This document shows, in pieces, positions 28,120 to 34,411 of a stretch of DNA of 64,000 nt. The stretch spans positions 22,962-86,961 of the forward strand of contig CAZFLE010000016.1 in assembly GCA_964519895.1 (NCBI GenBank). Reading direction: 5' to 3'. A program made the translations under genes and the position numbers. The notes under the pieces were generated by a model that was given only the letters and a program-made list of their open reading frames with translations, did not search any database and was not told where the DNA came from. Position 1 is the stretch's first letter, and each line of letters opens with the position of its first letter. This stretch comes from CAYFPX01 sp964519895 (GTDB taxonomy: Bacteria; Myxococcota_A; UBA796; CAJQPC01).

Positions 28120-28807
28120 CCCGGTCCCCTGGGAGTGGTGGGGCGTCGGGGTCCCCTACAGCGTCGCGCACGCTCGGCAGCACGCCCGGCGCGAGGGGGT
28201 GATCGCCGGCCGGGGAGGGGAGTGCCTGGCGCTGCTCGAGCACCGCCCGGTGGTCACCACGGGACGCCGACCAGCACCGGGAACCCCGAGCCCAGACTTC
28301 CTGGCGTCCAGAGGCATCGATCACCACCAGACCGAGCGCGGGGGGCTGGCCACGTGGCACGGCCCCGGCCAGCTCGTGGGCTACCTGGTCCTCGACCTGC
28401 GCGCCCGGGGACTGGGGCCCAAGGCGCTGGTCCAGGGTGTCGAGCAGGGCCTGATGGACTGGCTCGCCGCCCAGGGCCTGGCGCCCGCCCGCCGCTGTGG
28501 GTGGCCGGGGGTCTGGCTGGGGGCCGACAAGGTCGCCGCCGTCGGCTTCCACTTTCGCCGGGGGGTGTCGCTGCACGGCTTCGCCCTGAACCTGAACCCC
28601 TCGCTGGACGGCTTCGGCCTGATCGTGCCCTGCGGCATCGAAGATGGCGGCGTGACCACCGTGGCGAGCCACCGGGGAGAGACGCCCACTCCGGGCGCCG
28701 CCGCACCGGCGATCGCAGAGGCCGTCCTGGGTGCCCTGGGCCTGCTTGACGGCAACCCTGGCACTGTTAAGACCCGGCCTCGCTCGACAGCGACTGTTGG
28801 CGCGTAG
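28112..28807 (+). CDS. lipB: Octanoyl-[acyl-carrier-protein]:protein N-octanoyltransferase
   Basis: LipB transfers octanoate from acyl carrier protein to lipoyl domains, the first step of lipoate synthesis. Family motifs are ALLEHRPVVTTGRR, RGGLATWHGPGQLVGYL, the lysine in LGADKVAAVGFHFRRGVSLHG by sense (DKVAAVG), and the active Cys in LIVPCGIEDGGVTT. At 231 residues it is close to the usual 210-230. The last ten or so residues run into the tRNA-Val gene: the stop codon at 28805-28807 lies inside the tRNA, an overlap of 10 bp. No lipA is in the window. Confidence 0.93.
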   Translation: MTDPVPWEWWGVGVPYSVAHARQHARREGVIAGRGGECLALLEHRPVVTTGRRPAPGTPSPDFLASRGIDHHQTERGGLATWHGPGQLVGYLVLDLRARGLGPKALVQGVEQGLMDWLAAQGLAPARRCGWPGVWLGADKVAAVGFHFRRGVSLHGFALNLNPSLDGFGLIVPCGIEDGGVTTVASHRGETPTPGAAAPAIAEAVLGALGLLDGNPGTVKTRPRSTATVGA

Positions 28808-28872
28808 CTCAGCGGGAGAGCACCGTCCTGACACGGCGGGGGTCGTCAGTTCAAATCTGACCGCGCCAACCA
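28798..28872 (+). tRNA. tRNA-Val (anticodon GAC)
   Basis: A complete cloverleaf folds here: acceptor TGGCGCG pairs with CGCGCCA, the D stem is GCTC/GAGC, the anticodon stem CCGTC/GGCGG encloses loop CTGACAC with anticodon GAC, and the T stem GTCAG/CTGAC encloses TTCAAAT. The 3' CCA is encoded. The first pair is U1-A72 instead of the usual G1-C72. It reads GUC and GUU valine codons. The 5' end lies inside the lipB reading frame. Confidence 0.93.
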
Positions 28873-28874
28873 TC

Positions 28875-28910
28875 GAAGCGGGGTCTTGGGGAGACCCGGG
28901 ACCCCGCTTC
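28875..28910 (+). terminator. Terminator-like hairpin after tRNA-Val
   Basis: Bases 28875-28885 (GAAGCGGGGTC) are perfectly complementary to 28900-28910, an 11-bp GC-rich stem with a 14-nt loop. An alternative inner hairpin GGGTCT/AGACCC is possible. Only a weak T-rich tail follows, so termination efficiency is uncertain. Confidence 0.55.
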
Positions 28911-29004
28911 TCGTTGACGAAGCCCAGCCCCAGAGGTAGAAGTTCAGCCGCCCTTGGTACGCCTGGGGCCAGGACCCGATCCAGACACAACCGCCCCCGT
29001 GCGG

Positions 29005-29023
29005 AAGGAGAGTCAACCGCTTG
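29005..29023 (+). promoter_or_regulatory. Ribosome binding site deciding the infC TTG start
   Basis: AAGGAG at 29005-29010 is followed after 10 bases by TTG (29021-29023). The alternative ATG at 29051 is preceded by CCACCCCA, which has no Shine-Dalgarno complement. The pairing therefore favours initiation at TTG. Confidence 0.65.
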
Positions 29024-29650
29024 CGCAGACGCCGTCGCCACCCCAATGAGATGCCCAACCGCAAGGATGAGCCCCGCGTCAACCATCGCATCCGAGTGCC
29101 TCGGGTCCTCGTCATCGACGAAGAAGGCAACAAGCTCGGGGAGTTCCTGACGCCCGACGCCATGAACCTGGCCAAGGACCGCGGTCTCGATCTGGTCGAA
29201 GTCGCCCCCGATGCGCGCCCGCCGGTGTGCCGGATCATCGACTACGGCCGGATGAAGTACGAAAAGAAGAAAAAGGACGCGTCGGCCAAGCGGAACCAGA
29301 GCCAGGTCCAGCTCAAGGAACTGAAGCTCCGCCCCAAGACCGACCAGCACGACTTCAACGTGAAGCTCAACCACGCCCGCCGCTTCCTGTTGGACGGCAA
29401 CAAGGTCAAGGTCGTGGTGCGGTTTCGCGGTCGGGAGCACGCCCACAAGAACATCGGCGTGAAGCGCTGTCACCAGCTCCACAAGGCCCTCGGCGAGCTG
29501 GCGTTGATCGAGCTGCAGCCCCGCATGGACGGCGCCATGATGGTCATGATCATGGCCCCCAACAAGCGCTACCTGGAGAGCCTGGCCAAGCCCGAAGGCG
29601 ACGCCAGCCCCGACCCGGCGTCACCGGACACGGCCACCGAGACCGCCTGA
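29021..29650 (+). CDS. infC: Translation initiation factor IF-3
   Basis: IF-3 binds the 30S subunit and proofreads initiator tRNA and start codons. The protein has the N-terminal domain with RVNHRIRVPRVLVIDEEG and VEVAPDARPPVCRIIDYG, a lysine-rich linker, and the C-terminal domain with KLRPKTDQHDFNVKL and VVVRFRGREHAHK. A strong AAGGAG at 29005-29010 lies 10 bases before TTG 29021, so I choose this non-AUG start (209 residues); ATG 29051 is in frame but has no ribosome site. Non-AUG starts are typical of infC and support autoregulation. rpmI and rplT follow, the standard operon. Confidence 0.93.
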   Translation: MRRRRRHPNEMPNRKDEPRVNHRIRVPRVLVIDEEGNKLGEFLTPDAMNLAKDRGLDLVEVAPDARPPVCRIIDYGRMKYEKKKKDASAKRNQSQVQLKELKLRPKTDQHDFNVKLNHARRFLLDGNKVKVVVRFRGREHAHKNIGVKRCHQLHKALGELALIELQPRMDGAMMVMIMAPNKRYLESLAKPEGDASPDPASPDTATETA

Positions 29651-29673
29651 GCCCCCGAGACCGCCCCTGAGCG

Positions 29674-29698
29674 AGCCCGTGCGCCCGTCGCGCGGGCT
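29674..29698 (+). terminator. Hairpin between infC and rpmI (attenuator or partial terminator)
   Basis: Bases 29674-29683 pair with 29689-29698 (AGCCCGTGCG with CGCGCGGGCT, one G-T wobble) around the 5-nt loop CCCGT. The hairpin is followed by TGTTATGTCT. In this operon such a structure could tune rpmI-rplT expression relative to infC, or serve L20-type feedback; that is inference. Confidence 0.55.
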
Positions 29699-29748
29699 TG
29701 TTATGTCTCGGGGCCCTCTGCCCCATCCTCCAAGCTGCCGAGCAGAAC

Positions 29749-29946
29749 ATGCCGAAGATGAAGACAAAGCGAGCGGCCGCCAAGCGGTTCAAGCTCACCG
29801 GAACCGGCAAGGTCAAGTTCAACCGCGCCAAGCGCCGCCACATCCTCACCAAGAAGAGCGTGAAGTGGAAGCGCCAGGCGCGCCGGCCGGGCATCCTGGC
29901 CCCCGGTGACACCCGCCTCGTCAAGCCCCTCATCCCCTACAAGTAG
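29749..29946 (+). CDS. rpmI: 50S ribosomal protein L35
   Basis: The 65-residue basic protein has the L35 signature MPKMKTKRAAAKRFKLTGTGKV by sense, with KMKTKRAAAKRF and RAKRRHILTKKS visible. Length and charge match the family exactly. It lies between infC and rplT as in most bacteria, about 100 bp after infC and behind a hairpin, so it may have its own regulation. The ATG at 29749 is the only start giving the conserved N-terminus. Confidence 0.95.
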   Translation: MPKMKTKRAAAKRFKLTGTGKVKFNRAKRRHILTKKSVKWKRQARRPGILAPGDTRLVKPLIPYK

Positions 29947-30011
29947 ACCCACCCCCCAACGACCCGCCGCTACCGCCCCCTGGGGCTGGGACCCGGTCCG
30001 AAGGAGTCGAC

Positions 30012-30371
30012 ATGGCCCGCGTCAAGGGTGCGCTGAACCGCAGCACCCGCAAGAAGAAGCTCTTCAGCAAGTCCAAGGGCTTTCACGCCGCTCGGAACAA
30101 CACCTTTCGCCAGGCCCACCAGGCCGTGCTCAAGGCCGAGTCGTACAAGTACGTCGGCCGCAAGCAGCGCAAGCGTCAGTTCCGGCGTCTCTGGATCGTG
30201 CGCATCAACGCGGCGCTGGGTCCCCATGAGCTCAAGTACAGCCGCTTCATCCACGGCCTGAACCGGGCCGGGATCGAGCTGGACCGCAAGGCCCTGGCCG
30301 ACCTGGCGCTGAACGAGCCCGATGCCTTTGCGGCCGTGGTCGACCAGGCCAAGGCGGCACTGGCCGCATAG
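30012..30371 (+). CDS. rplT: 50S ribosomal protein L20
   Basis: The 119-residue protein shows MARVKGALNRSTRKKKLF, SKGFHAARNNTFRQAHQAV, RKQRKRQFRRLWIVRINAA and KYSRFIHGLNRAGIELDRK, all L20 landmarks. L20 is needed for 50S assembly and in many bacteria represses its own operon. Upstream, AAGGAG lies 5 bases before the ATG. The N-terminal arm deviates from the common RHKKIL pattern but keeps its positive charge. In related genomes pheS and pheT commonly follow; here a lipoprotein gene starts 5 bp downstream. Confidence 0.95.
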   Translation: MARVKGALNRSTRKKKLFSKSKGFHAARNNTFRQAHQAVLKAESYKYVGRKQRKRQFRRLWIVRINAALGPHELKYSRFIHGLNRAGIELDRKALADLALNEPDAFAAVVDQAKAALAA

Positions 30372-30376
30372 GCGAA

Positions 30377-30835
30377 GTGGGCGGCATGCTGCTGGCGCTG
30401 ACCGTCCTGGGCTGCAACCAGGACGACCTGACCTATGACCAGGTCAACGCGACGGACGACGTCGTGGCGATCGAGGTGGGCGCGGAGCTGTTGCCCGCCG
30501 TCACCCTGGAGCTGCACAGCAGCACCGGCCAGGTCGTCATCGGCCAGGTCACCGTGGATCCCGGTGGCGGCCCAGCCGACACCGAACACGAGGTCTTCGT
30601 CGACATGGACGACGACTACGTGGGCCTGGTGGACCATGCCTCGGTCGAGACCGAGTCCGACGGCCGCGGCTCGCGGGCGTTCGACATGGACCCGGACTCC
30701 GCCGAAGAAGGCCTGTTCAAGTTGGTCATCGTCTCGGTGGCCGAAGAAGGTGAAGCCAGGACGGACAGCTTCACCATCCAGCTGTGGGAGCTCATCGAAG
30801 ACGACGACCTCCTCAGCTTCCTCCCTGGCGGATAG
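30377..30835 (+). CDS. Small acidic lipoprotein of unknown function
   Basis: A 152-residue protein starts MGGMLLALTVLGC from GTG 30377 (or MLLALTVLGC from ATG 30386); the lipobox VLGC makes Cys13 the lipidated residue. The mature part is strongly acidic and beta-rich (GQVTVDPGGGP, DMDDDYVGLVD, LWELIEDDDL), with no motif I can place. It sits between rplT and ihfA, the position held by pheS and pheT in many Proteobacteria, and is only 5 bp from rplT, so it is probably transcribed with ribosomal protein genes. The signal sequence has no positive charge. Confidence 0.65.
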   Translation: MGGMLLALTVLGCNQDDLTYDQVNATDDVVAIEVGAELLPAVTLELHSSTGQVVIGQVTVDPGGGPADTEHEVFVDMDDDYVGLVDHASVETESDGRGSRAFDMDPDSAEEGLFKLVIVSVAEEGEARTDSFTIQLWELIEDDDLLSFLPGG

Positions 30836-30872
30836 ACAGCCCGTGCCAAGCAACCAGGACAGCGCCCGCACC

Positions 30873-31157
30873 ATGACCAAGTCCGATCTCGTGGAACGCA
30901 TCCACGAAGAGGTCGGATTCTCGAAAAAGGAAGCCAGCGAGCTGGTGGAGTGCGTGCTCGAGATCGTCAAGTCCGCGCTCGAGAACGGCGAGAAGGTCAA
31001 GATCTCCGGCTTCGGCAACTTCGTCGTGCGCCAGAAAGAGGCCCGCAAGGGCCGCAATCCCCAGACCGAGAGCCCGATCACCATCCCGGCCCGTCGGGTG
31101 CTGACCTTCAAGCCCTCCCAGGTGCTGCGGGCCGCCCTCAACGACGGCCAGGGCTGA
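30873..31157 (+). CDS. ihfA: Integration host factor alpha subunit
   Basis: This 94-residue HU/IHF-family protein bends DNA in nucleoid structure, recombination and sigma54-dependent transcription. It matches IhfA: MTKSDLVERIHEEVGFSKKEA, ENGEKVKISGFGNFVVRQK, ARKGRNPQTESPITIPARRV are recognisable, with the minor-groove-inserting proline in RNPQT. ATG 30873 gives the normal N-terminus; GTG 30843 in frame would add ten residues. The stop overlaps the next start by one base (TGATG), coupling it to the MerR-type gene, an order seen widely in deltaproteobacteria. Confidence 0.9.
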   Translation: MTKSDLVERIHEEVGFSKKEASELVECVLEIVKSALENGEKVKISGFGNFVVRQKEARKGRNPQTESPITIPARRVLTFKPSQVLRAALNDGQG

Positions 31158-31558
31158 TGGCCGACAGCGACGCCGCCCTGCCGGGCAAGCTCTATTTTCG
31201 CATCGGCGAGGTGGCGGAGCTGGTGGGCGTTGAGCCCCACGTGCTCCGGTACTGGGAGACAGAGTTTCGGATGCGGCCGCACCGCAGCAGCAGCGGCCAT
31301 CGGCTCTACCGCAAGAAGGACATCCAGCGCTTCCTGCGCATCCGCAAGCTCCTCCACACCGAGGGCTTCACCATCGCTGGGGCCCGCAAGGCACTGAGCG
31401 AGGGCGAGGGCAAGCCCGGCGCGGCCAGAGGCGGGGTCGGCGTGGACCTGGACAAGCTGCGCGACGCTGCAGTACGCATCGAAGGGCTGCAGCACCAGCT
31501 CCAGGCGTTGCGAGCCGATGTGCTGGCAGGGCCATTTGTGGGGTCCGAGAGCGACTGA
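31157..31558 (+). CDS. MerR-family transcriptional regulator
   Basis: The 133-residue protein has a MerR-type winged helix at residues 12-80: YFRIGEVAELVGVEPHVLRYW, then SGHRLYRKKDIQRFLRI and a following helix pair. The effector half is short and has no Cys metal site, so it belongs to the small MerR proteins usually found after ihfA. Its target is unknown. The final codons touch the first unit of the 173-bp tandem repeat: the last two bases of the stop codon are the first bases of the repeat, so the duplication boundary coincides with the gene end. Confidence 0.87.
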   Translation: MADSDAALPGKLYFRIGEVAELVGVEPHVLRYWETEFRMRPHRSSSGHRLYRKKDIQRFLRIRKLLHTEGFTIAGARKALSEGEGKPGAARGGVGVDLDKLRDAAVRIEGLQHQLQALRADVLAGPFVGSESD

Positions 31559-31585
31559 GGGCCGCAGCCGGCGACCCGTGAGGAG

Positions 31586-31618
31586 AAGAGCGGCGCTGGG
31601 AGACCCAACGCCGCTCTT
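31586..31618 (+). terminator. Terminator-like hairpin after merR (repeat copy 1)
   Basis: AAGAGCGGCG at 31586-31595 pairs with 31609-31618, and an inner TGGG-AGA-CCCA extends the stem after one C/A mismatch. It lies 28 bp after the merR stop. An identical copy is at 31759-31791. No T-run follows on the plus strand. Confidence 0.55.
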
Positions 31619-31621
31619 GCA

Positions 31622-31646
31622 TGGTCGGGGCGACTGGATTCGAACC
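31622..31646 (-). pseudogene. tRNA-Pro 3'-end fragment, copy 1
   Basis: These 25 bases equal the last 25 bases of the intact tRNA-Pro (3' CCA, acceptor 3' strand, T loop and T-stem 3' strand), after which the match stops. The rest of the cloverleaf is absent, so it cannot be a functional tRNA. Confidence 0.8.
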
Positions 31647-31794
31647 TGAGTCCGTACCGGGCACTTGGGCATGTGGCGAGCGCTGCGAGCCGCAGGGCTT
31701 AGTGCCCGTAGGACGTAAAGCAAGGCCCGGAGGGCCGCAGCCGGCGACCCGTGAGGAGAAGAGCGGCGCTGGGAGACCCAACGCCGCTCTTGCA

Positions 31795-31819
31795 TGGTCG
31801 GGGCGACTGGATTCGAACC
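31795..31819 (-). pseudogene. tRNA-Pro 3'-end fragment, copy 2
   Basis: This is the same 25-base tRNA-Pro 3' end as in copy 1, exactly 173 bp further on, and 173 bp from the intact gene's own 3' end. Confidence 0.8.
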
Positions 31820-31931
31820 TGAGTCCGTACCGGGCACTTGGGCATGTGGCGAGCGCTGCGAGCCGCAGGGCTTAGTGCCCGTAGGACGTAAAGCAAGGCC
31901 CGGAGGGCCGCAGCCGGCGACCCGTGAGGAG

Positions 31932-31964
31932 AAGAGCGGCGCTGGGAGACCCAACGCCGCTCTT
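31932..31964 (-). terminator. Terminator hairpin directly after tRNA-Pro (repeat copy 3)
   Basis: The third copy of the 10-bp stem plus inner TGGG/CCCA hairpin begins three bases beyond the tRNA-Pro CCA end on the minus strand. On that strand it is followed by a pyrimidine-rich stretch (CTCCTC), so it is the likely tRNA terminator. Confidence 0.6.
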
Positions 31965-31967
31965 GCA

Positions 31968-32044
31968 TGGTCGGGGCGACTGGATTCGAACCAGCGACCC
32001 CCAGACCCCCAGTCTGGTGCGCTACCAGGCTGCGCTACGCCCCG
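31968..32044 (-). tRNA. tRNA-Pro (anticodon GGG)
   Basis: Read on the minus strand, acceptor CGGGGCG pairs with CGCCCCG, the D stem is GCGC/GCGC, the anticodon stem CCAGA/TCTGG encloses CTGGGGG with anticodon GGG, and the T arm is GCTGG-TTCGAAT-CCAGT. CCA is encoded. It reads CCC and CCU codons. Position after ihfA-merR is common in deltaproteobacteria. The upstream minus-strand region 32045-32165 is about 120 bp of GC-rich sequence with no promoter I can defend. Confidence 0.95.
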
Positions 32045-32165
32045 TCGACCAAGTGCCAGCGCGAGTAACGACACCGCCGTGGCGGGGCAAGGCCCCCGCC
32101 GGAACCGCCAGGAGCGACTCTCCCGCCTCCGCGGCATCCACAGCTGACCGCTATCTTGGACCCCG

Positions 32166-33953
32166 ATGTCGCTGCTCCCCCTGCTGTTCACCGCCTGCAC
32201 CTGGGCCCCGACACCGTGCAAGGCGCCGCAGCCGACCGGCCACGACCCGATCATCCAAGACGGCTACCTGGACGTGAACACGTTGCAGGTCCTGGGCGGG
32301 GCCGGCTTCCTGGTGCACCTGCTGGACCTCGCGGTCGACGACCAGGCCGGCCGGCTCCATGGCGTGGGCTCCGGCGGGTACTGGGTCTTCGAGGCGGATG
32401 GAACGGGCTTTGTCGACCACATCGGGGGCTTCCTCGAGGCCGGCACCGACACCTATGATCGGGTGGCCGTGCTCGACGGGGGCGTCGTCGCCGTGCTCGA
32501 CCGCAGCACGGGGGACACCGCGCTCGACGCCTCGGGCGAGCGCTTCAACGGCGTCCGTCTCCTCGACGTCCAGGACCCCCAGGACATCACCCAGATCGGG
32601 GCCATCACCCTGACGGACATCGCCAGCCTGGTGGCCCACGACGGCGTGCTGACCGTGCTGCGACACAGCGGCATCCTCCAGACCTACGACGTCACGGCGC
32701 CATCGGCGCCCGCGCTCCTCGCCGAGCTGACGGGCCTGGGGGCCCCGCGGGCCCTGACGCCACCCGATCCCCAGGGCATCAGCCTGGTCGCCGATGCCCT
32801 GGATGGGCTGATCGTCGTGGACCTGTCCGACCCCCGCACGCCGGAGCAGCTGCACACCGTGCCCACCCAGGGCGGCGCGATCGACGTGTCCCGCACCGTC
32901 GACCAGGCCTTCGTGGCCCTGGGCTCCAAGGGCGTGGAGACCTTCTCGCTGGCCACAGGCGAGCCGGCGTCCCTGGGCCTGACCCCCGTGAGCGGAACCG
33001 CCACCCAGGTCGCGGCGGCCGACGGGCTGGTGTGGGTGGCGGTCGTCGATGGGGTCGCGACCCTGCGCCAACAGGGCGACGGTCCGGCGACGCCCCACGG
33101 CTTCGAGGCCACCGACCGGTTCTCCCTGTGCGTCGAGTCCATCCCGACCCGCTTCGGCGCCGCCTATGGCTGCGCCTGGTCGGACCTGTTCGTCTTCCAG
33201 GCAGACGGCGGCGTCAGCGCACCCCAGGCCGTCCTGTCCACCGAGTCACTCAGGCTGGCCCCCGGCGTCGAGACCGCCAGCGTGTCTGTCAGCAACGGGG
33301 GCGGGGCCGAGCTCCTGATCACGCAGCTCGACAGCTGGGCGAGGGATCTGGACGCCAAGGCGCCGGCCGATCCCCTCGCACCGGGGGCCACCGCCACCCT
33401 GACGCTGGACTTCCCCGGCGGCTTCGACCGCGATCTCACGGTCTGCATGGCCAGCACGGACCCAGGGGAGGGCGTCCAGACCCTCTCGGTGGGAACCGGC
33501 GACGACGTGGCGACCCTCGAGGTGGGCGAGGCCGCCCCGGACTTCTCGCTCCCAGACCTGGACGGCATCTGGCACACCCTGTCCGACTACCGGGGCATGC
33601 CCGTGGTGCTGGTCTGGTTCGCGACCTGGTGACCGATCTGCCCGTCCGAGGTCTCGGACATCCAGCACAGCATCTGGGAGGCCTACGGAGGCGACGTCAT
33701 GGTCCTGGCCATCGCCCCCGACGACCAGCTGGCCTACGTGGAGGCCTTTCGCGACGAGCTCGGCTTGACGATGCCGGTCCTGTTCGACGAGGGAGGCCGG
33801 GTCCACGCCGCCTGGGACGTCGAGCAGGCCTATGCCGACACCTTCTACCCCCAGGACTACGTGATCAGCCCGTCGGGAGACGTGGTCTACGTGTCCAATA
33901 CCTACGAGCCCGAGCGGCTGGCGGAAGTCCTGGACGCCCTGCTCAGCCCTTGA
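32166..33953 (+). CDS. Probable selenocysteine-containing lipoprotein: LVIVD-type propeller fused to redoxin domain
   Basis: Read through an in-frame TGA at 33630, the product is 595 residues with selenocysteine at 489. It starts MSLLPLLFTAC (lipobox, Cys11). Residues 40-350 hold LVIVD-like propeller repeats (VRLLDVQDPQDITQ, TYDVTAPSAP, LIVVDLSDPRTPE). Residues 370-450 look Ig-like. Residues 455-595 are an AhpC/TlpA-type redoxin: PDFSLPDLDG, then FATW-U-PICPSE, where TGA replaces the first Cys of WCxxC, and GLTMPVLFDEGG with YVISPSGDVVY. The frame stays open for 106 codons after TGA and keeps redoxin features, and a SECIS-like hairpin follows. A thiol/selenol oxidoreductase on the cell envelope is inferred. 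Confidence 0.85.
33630..33659 (+). promoter_or_regulatory. Bacterial SECIS-like element with its UGA codon
   Basis: The UGA is at 33630-33632. After 11 bases, GTCCG (33644-33648) pairs perfectly with CGGAC (33655-33659) around loop AGGTCT (33649-33654). The loop sequence is the same AGGUCU as in the E. coli fdhF SECIS, and its distance from UGA (16 bases) is almost the same (17 there). This would recruit SelB with selenocysteyl-tRNA. Confidence 0.82.
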
Positions 33954-34323
33954 GGGCGTCGATCGCTTCGCGGGCGGCCTGGCGAACCTCGGGCTCGAGA
34001 TCGTTGAGCCGGGCTCGCAGTGCCGGGATGCTGCCTTTGGCGCGCAGGTCCTCCAAGCCCCTGCAGGCCTCGGCCCGCACGGAGGGAGAGGGGTCGTCGA
34101 GCGCCGCGGTCACGGCGGGGATCGCGGCCTTGTCGCCACTGAATCCCAGCAGTTGCACGGAGTAGAAGCGCATCAACACAGCGTCACGGGACTGGGCGTA
34201 GCACTCCTGCAGGTCGGGGATGGCCTCGCCGCGATCGAACAGCACCGCGTCGTAGGCGGCGTCCCGTTCCTCCGGGTCGCCCTCCTGGATTCTCTTGAAC
34301 AGGTGCTGATACCGCGTCCGCAT
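33943..34323 (-). CDS. HEAT-repeat protein
   Basis: A 126-residue helical protein contains two or three HEAT-like repeats: AVLMRFYSVQLLGFSGDKAA, IPAVTAALDDPSPSVRAEAC and LRARLNDLEPEVRQAAREAI. No catalytic motif, signal or membrane segment is visible, so it is probably a small cytoplasmic scaffold. It converges on the selenoprotein gene and overlaps its 3' end by 11 bp. It is divergent from surE, with 88 bp between the starts. Confidence 0.75.
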   Translation of the reverse strand: MRTRYQHLFKRIQEGDPEERDAAYDAVLFDRGEAIPDLQECYAQSRDAVLMRFYSVQLLGFSGDKAAIPAVTAALDDPSPSVRAEACRGLEDLRAKGSIPALRARLNDLEPEVRQAAREAIDALKG

Positions 34324-34411
34324 GCGCTTCTACCCGCTTCCGCCGCGAGCATAACGCCGGCGGCTGCGCCTGCCCTGCGTTGTCGGTGACTCCGCGATAA
34401 CGAACCCGCAA

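Larger units (their letters stand above)
31557..31992. repeat. Tandem 173-bp repeat (2.5 copies) carrying tRNA-Pro 3' ends
   Basis: Two full copies, 31557-31729 and 31730-31902, appear identical base for base, and a third partial copy, 31903-31992, runs into the intact tRNA-Pro gene. Each unit holds, in plus-strand order, a GC-rich hairpin (31586-31618 and its equivalents at +173 and +346), 25 bp matching the CCA end, acceptor 3' strand and T arm of tRNA-Pro in reverse, then (full copies only) an about 83-bp segment with arms 31650-31665 and 31701-31714 and an inner hairpin CTGCG-AGC-CGCAG. This fills the space between merR and tRNA-Pro. No gene is supported here. Confidence 0.9.

Noticed and set aside
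30372..30872. Remnants of pheS or pheT
   Set aside because: Neither strand shows any phenylalanyl-tRNA synthetase motif; the space is filled by the lipoprotein gene and the ihfA leader.
31557..31992. CRISPR array
   Set aside because: The unit is 173 bp with no variable spacers, includes a tRNA part, and no cas genes are near.
31621..32147. Plus-strand open frames starting VGATGFEPESVPG
   Set aside because: They are translations of the reversed tRNA-Pro 3' end and hairpins, the familiar spurious GATGFEP pattern; no ribosome site and the frame follows the repeat.
32045..32165. Promoter for tRNA-Pro
   Set aside because: Minus-strand TTGCCC and TTACTC stand 16 bp apart but match consensus too poorly to list.
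30176..32254. 692-residue minus-strand open frame through rplT, ihfA, merR and tRNA-Pro
   Set aside because: It runs opposite well-supported genes and through the tRNA and hairpins; long open frames on the wrong strand are common in GC-rich DNA.
33630..33632. Nonsense mutation or pseudogene at the in-frame TGA
   Set aside because: The frame remains open with conserved redoxin sequence to 33953, TGA replaces exactly the redox-active Cys, and a SECIS-like hairpin follows; selenocysteine explains all three better than decay.
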